Positions 16,408-23,631 of a DNA stretch of 38,216 bases are shown here, piece after piece. This DNA comes from Solobacterium sp. GTDB taxonomy: Bacteria > Bacillota_I > Bacilli_A > Erysipelotrichales > Erysipelotrichaceae. The DNA is taken from positions 1-38,216 of the forward strand of contig JAFRHT010000028.1 in assembly GCA_017433125.1 (NCBI GenBank), read 5' to 3'. The notes beneath the pieces were generated by a model. That model searched no databases and was not told where the DNA came from. It saw only the letters and a list, made by a program, of their open reading frames with translations. The position numbers and the translations under genes were made by a program. Position 1 is the stretch's first letter, and each line of letters begins with the position of its first letter.

Positions 16408-17202
16408 TTAATTGGATTCATTTCTTCTTTCGTAAAGAAGAACAGAATGATCGTACAGCTCTGTCAAATCATCTTTAGCCGGATTGATCCGCAGCAGATC
16501 ATCCCTGGATAAAGAGCCGACATAGTAGTATACGTGCCGTATTTTCTGTGTCTCCCGAAGGGATGTGGACAGATTGAATGAATGTGTCATCATTGCTTGT
16601 CTGCTGAACTCTGCCCACCGCCATGTAAAACCCCAGAAAAATATGTCGCAGTCTCCATCTTTGTTCACATAGTTGTTTATCTGGCAGTAAAACGAATCTG
16701 CCGGGCTGTTCATATCCAGAACAATAATATCTCCGATCTTCTGGCAGATAATATTGGGGACCGGCTTCTCCTCTTCTGCCGGGATTTCTTCTTCACCGTA
16801 ATAACTGATCGGAACAATCTCTCTTTTCATTACATTTATATGATTATATCCAGCGAAGAGAATCCCGCCGAACAACAGGATTATGATCAGGATTGTATGT
16901 ACAGTCCGTTTTGCCAGGTGATGGCGTTCCTGTTCTTTTGCCGCATGAGCAAGCAGCTGAAACGATTCCTTCATCTCCGGTGTTTGGTCAACAGTTTCTC
17001 CTTTCAGCAGTTCAGCAATGCTGAGGTTCAGACAGTCTGCCAGCGGCAAAAGCAAACTGATATCCGGCATTCCCTTGCCCGTTTCCCATTTTGAAACCGT
17101 AGCCCTTGATATATGCAGTTTATCAGCCAGTTCCTGTTGGGAAAGATGAAGTTTTTGCCTGGAATTTTTTATCAGTGTTCCTGTTTTATAAACGTCAATC
17201 AT
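16408..17202 (-). CDS. Membrane-anchored XRE-family regulator
   Basis: The 264-residue protein has an N-terminal Cro/C1 helix-turn-helix (about 7-62: LIKNSRQKLHLSQQELADKL, ISRATVSKWETGKGMPDIS), a linker with several charged residues, one membrane helix (about 101-119) and a C-terminal domain of about 145 residues that should lie outside the cell. The outer part is acidic near the membrane (EEEIPAEEEKPVP) and has three cysteines. This one-component design could convert an external signal into transcription. Its ATG shares one base with the stop of the secreted-protein gene (TAATG) and has no ribosome binding site of its own, so it is translationally coupled. The outer domain matches no family I recognise. 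Base composition is more AT-rich than the neighbours, suggesting acquisition. Confidence 0.82.
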   Translation of the reverse strand: MIDVYKTGTLIKNSRQKLHLSQQELADKLHISRATVSKWETGKGMPDISLLLPLADCLNLSIAELLKGETVDQTPEMKESFQLLAHAAKEQERHHLAKRTVHTILIIILLFGGILFAGYNHINVMKREIVPISYYGEEEIPAEEEKPVPNIICQKIGDIIVLDMNSPADSFYCQINNYVNKDGDCDIFFWGFTWRWAEFSRQAMMTHSFNLSTSLRETQKIRHVYYYVGSLSRDDLLRINPAKDDLTELYDHSVLLYERRNESN

Positions 17203-17618
17203 TAATAAGCATCAACAATTGTTGAATAATATGGGAGCATGTAACCTGACGGACAAGAAAGATTGCATGTGACACGTATACCACCTGATATATAACCTGT
17301 TGAGTAACTTGTTACTGTCATCGCCGATGGATTTGATGTGTACACACTGGTTATGGTTCCACTGACAAGTGTCCCGTTATTGTTAAATGTACCGGTGCCA
17401 TTAGCATAAACGGTAACATATACAAATTCTGCATTTCCATCAGACTTTTGATGAGCCAGTTTTACTGTTGTAGAGCCCGCAATACTTCTGACTACATATG
17501 GATCAGGGTCAATTGGATCTGCAGGGGTATCTGCATTTTCTGCAAATACCGACGTTACAAGAGCGATTAGAAATGGGATAATAACAAACAAGTTAAGAAT
17601 ACATCTTTTCTTTTTCAT
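17202..17618 (-). CDS. Small secreted protein of unknown function
   Basis: The 138-residue product has a signal peptide (KKKRC then hydrophobic 8-24, likely cleavage after VFA at 26), an acidic Pro/Asp spacer (TPADPIDPDP) and a Ser/Thr/Gly-rich, probably beta-sheet domain (about 42-138) with repeated TVT, GTGTF and SGT patterns. Two cysteines (118, 122) form CNLSC. No lipobox or anchor is present, so it is likely released. ATG at 17618 follows AAGAGGG and is preferred over a start nine codons upstream. It is coupled to the membrane XRE regulator, which suggests one functional unit. No known family is recognised. Confidence 0.75.
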   Translation of the reverse strand: MKKKRCILNLFVIIPFLIALVTSVFAENADTPADPIDPDPYVVRSIAGSTTVKLAHQKSDGNAEFVYVTVYANGTGTFNNNGTLVSGTITSVYTSNPSAMTVTSYSTGYISGGIRVTCNLSCPSGYMLPYYSTIVDAY

Positions 17619-17750
17619 AAACCCTCTTTTCCAGATGAACAACATGTCATTTCATCAACCCAAATATAGCGCAAAAAAGAGATACGCTTCAGCAACGCTC
17701 CGTAACATCCGTGGCCCAAAAAGGCAGAAAAGAAAAGTATTTTTACAGAT

Positions 17751-17764
17751 ACAGTACATACTGT
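17751..17764. promoter_or_regulatory. Perfect palindrome, possible XRE operator
   Basis: ACAGTA-CA-TACTGT is a 6+6 inverted repeat with a two-base centre, the size and symmetry often bound by Cro/C1-type dimers. It lies about 130 bases upstream of the secreted-protein/XRE pair. Confidence 0.4.
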
Positions 17765-17882
17765 GATTGTTTTGCAAAAAAACCTTTTATATCTATTGTT
17801 GTAAGAAACAATCCCTGTTTCTACACTTTAACGGGAAGAAGTAGTTTATATAAGAGATTCGGAAAAGACAACCGCACAGATA

Positions 17883-17911
17883 ATGACAATTTTGCAGGCA
17901 AAGAATATAAT
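17883..17911 (+). promoter_or_regulatory. Promoter of the rhomboid gene
   Basis: -35 ATGACA, a 17-base spacer and -10 TATAAT; start codon 26 bases downstream. Confidence 0.72.
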
Positions 17912-17936
17912 CTGTAGTCATAAAGGAGGTCTCCGC

Positions 17937-18464
17937 ATGAATCTGATGAATCTGGTTTCCGGCTGTCCGGTGACGATTGTGACCATCCTGATCTGTGCCG
18001 TTGTCTATTTCCGGCAGAATTCAGATCCTTCCTTTACCGGCAAGTACCTGTGCAACACTTATATGATTCAGCAGGGGCAGTATTACCGGCTGCTGACCGG
18101 CGGCTTTCTGCACGGCGGCCCTTGGCATATCATGATGAATCTCTATTCCCTGTACAATCTCGGGCCGTGGATGGAGCGTATGCTGGGACCGGCAAAATTC
18201 CTGCTTCTGCTGTACGGCGGGGTGCTGGCCGGCAATCTGTTCTGTTATCTGTTCAAAGTCAGGTCATCGCTCGGGCTTTCCGGCGGCCTGTATGCCGTGA
18301 TGTTCTTTTACTTTATGCTGCTGACATCCTATGCCTCGGTTTCCTGGGCGAGCATCCTGCAGAACAACATTGCCAATATCATCATCAACTTCATGCCCGG
18401 TGTAGCCTGGCAGGCCCACCTTGGCGGGGCCCTGTTCGGTATTCTGGTATCATTCCTGTTCTGA
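17937..18464 (+). CDS. Rhomboid-family intramembrane serine protease
   Basis: This 175-residue protein has six predicted membrane helices. The rhomboid motifs are complete: HGGPWHIMMN (H59, H64, N68) in helix 2, the nucleophile in GLSGG (Ser115) and the catalytic histidine in AHLGG (His161). It should cleave single-pass membrane proteins within the bilayer; the substrate is unknown. ATG at 17937 is chosen because AAAGGAGG precedes it. It stands alone between its own promoter and a strong terminator. Confidence 0.93.
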   Translation: MNLMNLVSGCPVTIVTILICAVVYFRQNSDPSFTGKYLCNTYMIQQGQYYRLLTGGFLHGGPWHIMMNLYSLYNLGPWMERMLGPAKFLLLLYGGVLAGNLFCYLFKVRSSLGLSGGLYAVMFFYFMLLTSYASVSWASILQNNIANIIINFMPGVAWQAHLGGALFGILVSFLF

Positions 18465-18486
18465 CAGGCTCTTCTCCGTATAACAC

Positions 18487-18513
18487 AAAAGAGGCTGCGG
18501 CAGCCTCTTTTTA
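18487..18513. terminator. Bidirectional terminator between rhomboid and HD genes
   Basis: AAAGAGGCTG and CAGCCTCTTT pair around CGG; T runs follow on both strands. Confidence 0.85.
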
Positions 18514-18548
18514 TGTTATTGATTTGACCGGCGGTGCATGTCATAGAT

Positions 18549-19154
18549 TCAATAATGATCCACCGTGTTCCCGCCGCAGGAAAGCAGATAGATGTCGCTT
18601 CCTGTTTTTTTATTGAAATAATCAACCAGGGCAAGTGTCCGGTTCCGCTTTTCTTCCGGATAGTGATGATAGCGGGCCGCGATATCGGCAATCCGGTCTT
18701 CCATGCGCATAATGCCGGAAGCCCCGCTGATGTTGTCGCACAGCTGGATCAGCCGGTCATAATCATCGTAGACAATGCTCTCCAGTGCAGCACGCATTTC
18801 CTCGATCTGTTCCGCGGTCAGATCAAATGCGCCGCCGTAGGCAGTGAGTTTCTGCATCGCGAACGAATGTGTCAGGCAGACCCTGCCGATCAGCGGATAA
18901 CCGCATTCTTCCATGTATTTCCAGCCATGGTATATGTGGGCAAGCTGGACCTGGCCCTTGAAGCGGCCGATATCGTGCAGCAGCCCGGATACATAACACC
19001 GGTCAGGATCCAGACCGGCTGCCCTGCCGATCGCTTCCGCACTGACGGCAGCTTTGCGGGAATGGGCACCCCATTTCCCCGGGTTTTTCTCCAGCGCAGC
19101 CGCCAGGATACTTTCCGCTTCTTCCCGGGAAGGTATTCTGTCATAAGTGTTCAT
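18549..19154 (-). CDS. HD-domain hydrolase
   Basis: The 201-residue protein is a single HD phosphohydrolase domain. The histidine of the first helix (WGAHSRKAAV), the HD pair in GLLHDIGRF, the later histidine of LAHIYHGWKY and the aspartate in LIQLCDNISG make a complete metal site. Such proteins hydrolyse nucleotides or phosphorylated metabolites; the substrate cannot be assigned. ATG at 19154 is chosen rather than TTG five codons upstream, although neither has a good ribosome binding site. It follows the lipoprotein gene by 18 bases and is probably the third gene of that operon. Confidence 0.82.
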   Translation of the reverse strand: MNTYDRIPSREEAESILAAALEKNPGKWGAHSRKAAVSAEAIGRAAGLDPDRCYVSGLLHDIGRFKGQVQLAHIYHGWKYMEECGYPLIGRVCLTHSFAMQKLTAYGGAFDLTAEQIEEMRAALESIVYDDYDRLIQLCDNISGASGIMRMEDRIADIAARYHHYPEEKRNRTLALVDYFNKKTGSDIYLLSCGGNTVDHY

Positions 19155-19172
19155 GGTACAGTCGGCCAAAGA

Positions 19173-19625
19173 CTACTCAAGCAGGGCTTTTTTTGCTTCC
19201 TGGATGTCCTCACAGATGATCAGGAAAGCATATGTCCCGTTGTTTCCGACATAGCCGCCGGCAATCGTTTCCAGTTCTTCCGGCCGGTACATGGCTGCTG
19301 AATTCACCAGGGTGGAAAGATAATCATTCATCTTTTCCTCCGCTTCCATGGCGTGGTCTTCACTGTCCGCCTCAATAATCAGGATCCGTCTTTCGGTATG
19401 CTCATCTTCGAAGTAACCAGCCGCGTTGACAACAGTTTCCGGATCCACATCCAGCATTTTTGCCACCTGGTCTTTGTCCAGCGTGCTGCATTTTTCATCC
19501 AGGAACGGTGTCAGGATTGCTTCATAGTCCTGAAATGTTTTTCCTGCCGGGGCAGTTTTTTCCGGCTTTGCGCCGCATCCGCCCAACAGTAAGCAGATGG
19601 CGGCAGCCATTATCAGCTTTTTCAT
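19173..19625 (-). CDS. DUF4358-like lipoprotein
   Basis: This 150-residue lipoprotein has the lipobox LGGC (Cys17) and a compact domain beginning at about residue 30. Segments such as LDVDPETVVNAAGYFEDEH, an alternating ILIIEADSEDHAMEAEE stretch, YRPEELETIAGGYV and YAFLIICEDIQEAKKALLE follow the pattern I recall for DUF4358, a family of lipoproteins of unknown role in Clostridia and relatives. It overlaps the SGNH gene upstream by four bases (ATGA), so the two are coupled and may act together at the cell surface. The family name is from memory. Confidence 0.75.
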   Translation of the reverse strand: MKKLIMAAAICLLLGGCGAKPEKTAPAGKTFQDYEAILTPFLDEKCSTLDKDQVAKMLDVDPETVVNAAGYFEDEHTERRILIIEADSEDHAMEAEEKMNDYLSTLVNSAAMYRPEELETIAGGYVGNNGTYAFLIICEDIQEAKKALLE

Positions 19626-20818
19626 TTGACTCCCTCAACTTTCAGATATGAGCGGATATGATCCGTGAACAGGTCATAATACATGCCGGCCAGGTGATAA
19701 CCGTCCGCCCGGAAAAACTCCATGTCTGCGCAGCCATCTTCCCCATACAGATAACTCGGCACGTCAAACATGGACAATCCCTCTTCCTCACACAGCTTCA
19801 GCAGGTAGTAGTTCGTCTTGTTGACCTGTGCCTGTGACACGTGTACTTCGTTTTCCGCGGCACTCACGGGAAACAGGGATGATACATAAATGATTGTATC
19901 AGGCGTGACCTCCCGGATCTCCCGGATGAGCTGCCCATACTGTTTTTTCAGCTGGATGGGGTTGCCTGCCCCGCTCTGGGTCAGCCCGATATCCATCAGG
20001 ATACACCTGGGCTGCAGGTCAGCCAGCAGTTCCAGCAGGGTCTTGTCCGTCTGCTCATTGTTGTACGTGACCGGCAGGTCCGCGGAATTCGGCGATAACG
20101 CAAATCTCCCGATCACCCGGTCAGCAGGATATCCCCCTTCCTTGGCCAGGTTGAGATAATTGGAATCTCCCACCAGCCAGATCTGACTGTATTCTTCGTC
20201 TGATATATATTCTTCATTGATCCCGAGGATAACATGACCGGTGTCATAGTTGTACAGATGAAAGTTCGCAGGCAGGAAATCTTCTTCCCGCATTTCTCCA
20301 ACTTCCACCGCCACGCTCTTGACGGAACAGTTGCCGGAAACGTCACAGGCCTTGATCTGCAGTTTATATTCGCCGGCCGTATCTATATCCACCTCTCCCA
20401 GCACCTCCACCGTGATATCCTCGGAAGCGTCATAACTGTCTTCAATCGTAAACTCCGGCAGGACGAATTCATCATGCGTGCGGATAAAGTATACGGATCC
20501 TTCCGGCATGCTGATAACCGGGCTGTCGACATCCAGAACAGTCACCGGGACATGCACCGTTTTCCGCAGCGGCGGTATGAACCGAAACGAATAGTCAATG
20601 CTGTATTCGCCGGCATGGTAATAGTCAATGTTATCGGTCACGGCCAGCCGGTCATGGATATCCCTGCCGAAAAAAGTGGCCCGGCACGGCGGATACTCTG
20701 CCAGCACATCTCCCGCAAGCAGCTGCAGATGATCCGTTTCCGGCTCTATATCAACAGAAAAAAACACTCCTGCCGCCGCGGCGATCAACAATGTCAATAC
20801 TGTCAGTAATTTTTTCAT
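19622..20818 (-). CDS. Surface SGNH/GDSL-like hydrolase with Ig-like domains
   Basis: The 398-residue protein has an N-terminal hydrophobic anchor (about 4-20), two tandem Ig-like modules (about 30-95 and 97-175; the second ends TAGEYKLQIKACDVSGNCS, typical of DUF5011-type folds) and an SGNH domain (about 212-398). The nucleophile block is WLVGDSN (Ser219) and the catalytic pair is DGYH (Asp372, His375). SGNH enzymes of this surface type add or remove acyl groups on wall polymers, but the substrate is unknown. ATG at 20818 has AGGGG in front; a start 15 codons earlier is less likely. A DUF4358 lipoprotein and an HD hydrolase follow. Confidence 0.8.
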   Translation of the reverse strand: MKKLLTVLTLLIAAAAGVFFSVDIEPETDHLQLLAGDVLAEYPPCRATFFGRDIHDRLAVTDNIDYYHAGEYSIDYSFRFIPPLRKTVHVPVTVLDVDSPVISMPEGSVYFIRTHDEFVLPEFTIEDSYDASEDITVEVLGEVDIDTAGEYKLQIKACDVSGNCSVKSVAVEVGEMREEDFLPANFHLYNYDTGHVILGINEEYISDEEYSQIWLVGDSNYLNLAKEGGYPADRVIGRFALSPNSADLPVTYNNEQTDKTLLELLADLQPRCILMDIGLTQSGAGNPIQLKKQYGQLIREIREVTPDTIIYVSSLFPVSAAENEVHVSQAQVNKTNYYLLKLCEEEGLSMFDVPSYLYGEDGCADMEFFRADGYHLAGMYYDLFTDHIRSYLKVEGVK

Positions 20819-20850
20819 ATCCCCTGTCCAGTGTCTGTTATCACTGCATG

Positions 20851-20876
20851 TGTATCTTATCACAGAAACAGACCGG
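20851..20876 (-). promoter_or_regulatory. Promoter of the SGNH-DUF4358-HD operon
   Basis: The minus strand carries an extended -10 TGATAAGAT; ATGGCA, 18 bases upstream, is a plausible -35. Confidence 0.5.
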
Positions 20877-20969
20877 TGCCATTACATAATCACCCGCTTC
20901 CGCAAAAGCTTTATTATTCCACCATAAAGGAAATGGCTGTTTCATGACTGCGCAGACATCCTCCGGCGC

Positions 20970-20997
20970 AAAAGAAATACGTACACAGCCGTGTACG
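20970..20997 (-). terminator. Terminator of the FAD oxidoreductase gene
   Basis: On the minus strand CGTACAC and GTGTACG pair around GGCT, followed by a T-rich run (TATTTCTTTT). Confidence 0.65.
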
Positions 20998-21008
20998 CCT
21001 TCTTCTGC

Positions 21009-22358
21009 TTAATACATCTTTTTAAAACCTGCGTTGAGCTCTGCCGAACTGAACCGGATATGTGTCTTGTGCTGATACCTGGGATCCGCTTCCACTGTGG
21101 TCGGCTGGCCGGCATTGCCTTTCATTTCATCCGGAATGTGGATAACGACATGGTTTGCCGCAAGGACCTCCTGCAGCTTTGCGATATCAAGTTTCTGCGC
21201 GGTGGTATTCTGGTCGATTGCCTGGGCGGCCGCCGTACCGGCTGCTTCACCGGTCAGAGCACAGGCCGGAATCAGCCGCATCATCTCCCAGCCCATCTTC
21301 TCATCACAGGCCACGGTTCTGCCGGCCGCATAGACATTTTCTATCTTATGGTCGATCAGTCCGCCGTAGGGATATTCATACGGCTCAACCACAGGACCGC
21401 CGATCCCGTTGGAAATAATCCCGATGGAATCGTCTCTGTACCGCTCGGCATCCGTTTCATAGTCCAGTGTCTCCACCCCGGTGATATGCCGGCTGGTGCG
21501 GAACTGCGCCATGGTCGGCAGCGTCAGCATGCAGTAGTCATCACTGAAGTTCTTCTTCAGATAATCACGGGCCATGCGCCGGCTGGTCTTGAGATAGCCG
21601 TTGACGCCGTCAATCGTCGTCCCGGAGAAGGTCGGCACCGGATAGGCATCCAGGTCCCCGCCGTGCGGCCGGGCCCCGAACAGCCGCAGCTGCATCATGT
21701 CGACAACCCCCTTGCCCTCCGCCAGCGCTTCCTTTGCGGTTTCCGTTGAAGTTTCATAGGCCCAGTGCGAGCAGATGCTGTCCTTGGTGCTGGTGTCCGC
21801 CCCGGCCCGGGCCATCAGGTCCGCATCGCCGGACGCGTCCACGAACTGCTTTCCGAGCACTGCCACCCGGCCCTGCTTGGATTCCACAATGACGCCTTCC
21901 ACCCGGCTGCCGTTCATGACCGGCGCCGAGAAGACAACGTCAAAGATAGTCTCGACCCCTTCCTCTTCGCACAGCTCATCATATGCGAGGATCGCGGCCG
22001 GAATGTTGAAGGTTGTCTCATAGCGGCCCTGCGGGTGTTCAGCATACGCAGTGCGGAATTTCCACTGCGGTGCCATGGTGTTATAGCTGTAGCGGATACT
22101 GGTATAGAGCAGTTCTTCCGCCAGGCCGCTGGCGACCCGGTGGCCCCGGCCGTCATCCAGCGGCAGGTAGATGCATACATGCCCCAGCGTAGCCAGGCCG
22201 CCCAGGGCACTGTTCTTTTCCAGCAGGATCGTTTTCTTTCCCTGGCGGGCAGCGGCGACTGCCGCCGCAATGCCGGCAATCCCGCCGCCGACCACAACCA
22301 CATCCGCTTCCCTGTAAACGGGAACCCGTTCTGCATCTGCCACTACATATTTTTCCAT
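21009..22358 (-). CDS. FAD-dependent oxidoreductase (FAD_oxidored type)
   Basis: The 449-residue flavoprotein has an N-terminal Rossmann site VVVGGGIAGIAAAVAA (GGGIAG 24-29), the acidic ribose-binding LLEKNSALGG, the ATG-like motif QFVDASGDADL and the FAD-closing C-terminal VYAAGRTVACD / ALTGEAAGTAAA. It fits the large family of FAD-dependent dehydrogenases that act on varied carbon substrates; no iron-sulphur cysteine cluster is visible. The substrate is unknown. AAGGA lies before ATG. It is divergent from ruvX, the two promoters sharing an 80-base region. Confidence 0.88.
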   Translation of the reverse strand: MEKYVVADAERVPVYREADVVVVGGGIAGIAAAVAAARQGKKTILLEKNSALGGLATLGHVCIYLPLDDGRGHRVASGLAEELLYTSIRYSYNTMAPQWKFRTAYAEHPQGRYETTFNIPAAILAYDELCEEEGVETIFDVVFSAPVMNGSRVEGVIVESKQGRVAVLGKQFVDASGDADLMARAGADTSTKDSICSHWAYETSTETAKEALAEGKGVVDMMQLRLFGARPHGGDLDAYPVPTFSGTTIDGVNGYLKTSRRMARDYLKKNFSDDYCMLTLPTMAQFRTSRHITGVETLDYETDAERYRDDSIGIISNGIGGPVVEPYEYPYGGLIDHKIENVYAAGRTVACDEKMGWEMMRLIPACALTGEAAGTAAAQAIDQNTTAQKLDIAKLQEVLAANHVVIHIPDEMKGNAGQPTTVEADPRYQHKTHIRFSSAELNAGFKKMY

Positions 22359-22402
22359 GAGTTTCTGTTCCTTTCCCCCGGACGGGGCAGTTATTCAATT
22401 TA

Positions 22403-22408
22403 ATTATA
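22403..22408 (-). promoter_or_regulatory. Promoter -10 of the FAD oxidoreductase
   Basis: TATAAT on the minus strand lies 44 bases before the start. The -35 is unclear. Confidence 0.45.
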
Positions 22409-22443
22409 TTCTGCCGGAAGTGGCGTACACCAGCGGAATTGGG

Positions 22444-22449
22444 TATAAT
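22444..22449 (+). promoter_or_regulatory. Promoter -10 of ruvX, predicting a leaderless mRNA
   Basis: TATAAT ends seven bases before the ruvX ATG, so the expected start of transcription falls on or beside the start codon. No ribosome binding site is present. Confidence 0.5.
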
Positions 22450-22456
22450 GTCAGTC

Positions 22457-22873
22457 ATGAAATATATCAGTCTTGACCTTGGCAGTGTCACCTGCGGCAT
22501 TGCGAAATCCGATACCGGGCTGCTGGCCCAGCCGGTGAAAACCATCCGCTTCCGGCGGGAGGACTACAATGATGCGATTCTCCGCATCCTGGAATATACC
22601 GATGCCGAAAAACCGGATGTCATTGTCATGGGCTACCCGCTCCTCGAAAATGATGACGAAGGTCCGCGGGCAAAGCTTTCCCGGGAAGTGGCGGAGATCA
22701 TCGAGCAGGAATCCGGCATCCCCGTTGTCCTGCAGGATGAGCGTTCAACCACGAAGGATTCCGAGGAGTTCCTGATTATGGCCAATGTATCACGGAAAAA
22801 GCGGAAGAAGGTTATCGACCAGCAGGCTGCCGTCCGGATCCTGCAGTACTATCTGGACCGGAAAGACCGCTGA
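22457..22873 (+). CDS. ruvX: Putative pre-16S rRNA nuclease / Holliday junction resolvase RuvX (YqgF)
   Basis: The 138-residue protein is an RNase H-fold nuclease of the YqgF family, required for final maturation of 16S rRNA. The catalytic aspartate is in ISLDLGSVTCGIA, with the conserved VMGYPL, the DERSTT motif (LQDERSTTKDSE) and IDQQAAVRILQ containing the third acidic residue. I start at the ATG of MKYISLDLG, the family start; TTG and ATG codons just upstream would fall inside or before the -10 box. Confidence 0.93.
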   Translation: MKYISLDLGSVTCGIAKSDTGLLAQPVKTIRFRREDYNDAILRILEYTDAEKPDVIVMGYPLLENDDEGPRAKLSREVAEIIEQESGIPVVLQDERSTTKDSEEFLIMANVSRKKRKKVIDQQAAVRILQYYLDRKDR

Positions 22874-22878
22874 CAGAT

Positions 22879-22913
22879 AAACCGGCATACTGTGACTGCA
22901 TGCCGGTTTTTTT
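22879..22913 (+). terminator. Terminator of ruvX
   Basis: AACCGGCAT and ATGCCGGTT pair across an 11-base loop and are followed by seven T residues. Confidence 0.85.
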
Positions 22914-22914
22914 C

Positions 22915-23493
22915 TTATTCGAATGTAGCCGCGATGATCTCCAGATAGATCTGTTTCAGTTTCTCCTGCTGCTCAGCACTCAACTGTTCGGTTTCGTAGG
23001 CAGGATGGAAATCATCCACCAGGGACAGATGGTGCCCGGTGATTGTTCCGTTCCTGACCCCGATTACCTCCGGCACCTTGAAGTCGGGTTCACCCTTGTC
23101 ATCGTGGTTGATAATGTCATCGATGCATTCCATCAGGGCATAGTATTCTTCGGCATCAGCCGAATGCCCCTTGCCGTACACATTGACGTAGTAGACCGTT
23201 GTTCCGGTCTCCCGGGCTGCCTCATTCAGCTGCGGCACGGCCCGCTGGCAAAACGGGCAGTCAATATAACCGTAGTAAAGAATCCCGGTCCCGCCCTCTT
23301 TGAAAAACCGGATGGATTCTGCCCAGGTAATCTCCTGAAAATCCGCTGTCTCCCCCTGCAGCCAGCGGTAAGCGCTCATGTCCGCCGGTTCCGACTCTGC
23401 TTCAAAGGGCGGGTTTTCCGGCTCCGGTTCTTTCCCGGAACATCCGCACAGGATAACGGCCAGTCCCAATGCCAGCCACAGTTTTTTCTTCAT
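22915..23493 (-). CDS. Thioredoxin-like lipoprotein (bacteriocin transport accessory type)
   Basis: The 192-residue protein has a signal peptide with a lipobox ending CGC (likely Cys18), a Glu/Pro spacer and a thioredoxin fold with the redox motif CPFC (79-82) in YYGYIDCPFCQRAVPQLNEA. The pattern resembles the PedC/BrcD family of thiol proteins described as bacteriocin transport accessory proteins, but no bacteriocin gene is nearby, so a general extracytoplasmic thiol role is as likely. The cis-proline region may be VPEVIGVRNG. ATG at 23493 follows GGAGG at nine bases. A single-gene unit with its own promoter. Confidence 0.82.
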   Translation of the reverse strand: MKKKLWLALGLAVILCGCSGKEPEPENPPFEAESEPADMSAYRWLQGETADFQEITWAESIRFFKEGGTGILYYGYIDCPFCQRAVPQLNEAARETGTTVYYVNVYGKGHSADAEEYYALMECIDDIINHDDKGEPDFKVPEVIGVRNGTITGHHLSLVDDFHPAYETEQLSAEQQEKLKQIYLEIIAATFE

Positions 23494-23521
23494 ACTACGC
23501 ATCCTCCGCATGGCAAAAAGG

Positions 23522-23530
23522 ATTATAGCA
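23522..23530 (-). promoter_or_regulatory. Extended -10 promoter of the thioredoxin-like gene
   Basis: TGCTATAAT on the minus strand, about 29 bases before the start codon. Confidence 0.65.
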
Positions 23531-23570
23531 CAATCCGGTAAAGCCGCACGGTTTCCCGCAATCTCATCAC

Positions 23571-23599
23571 TTGTTTACTGATTCTGATTCCGATAGAAT
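23571..23599 (+). promoter_or_regulatory. Promoter of the aldo/keto reductase gene
   Basis: -35 TTGTTT, exactly 17 bases, -10 TAGAAT; start codon 32 bases downstream behind AAGGAGG. Confidence 0.65.
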
Positions 23600-23631
23600 T
23601 TAATTAACAAGATCACAGAAGGAGGATCATC

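Larger units (their letters stand above)
17619..17936. other. AT-rich intergenic region between the secreted-protein gene and the rhomboid gene
   Basis: No convincing gene is seen here. It holds the divergent control regions, the palindrome at 17751-17764, a weaker inverted repeat ATTGTT/AACAAT (17795-17812) and the rhomboid promoter. It is clearly richer in A and T than the flanking core genes. A clear promoter for the leftward secreted-protein gene could not be assigned. Confidence 0.6.

Noticed and set aside
17711-17917. 68-codon plus-strand frame in the AT-rich intergenic region
   Set aside because: It ends inside the rhomboid promoter, has no ribosome binding site and no recognisable feature.
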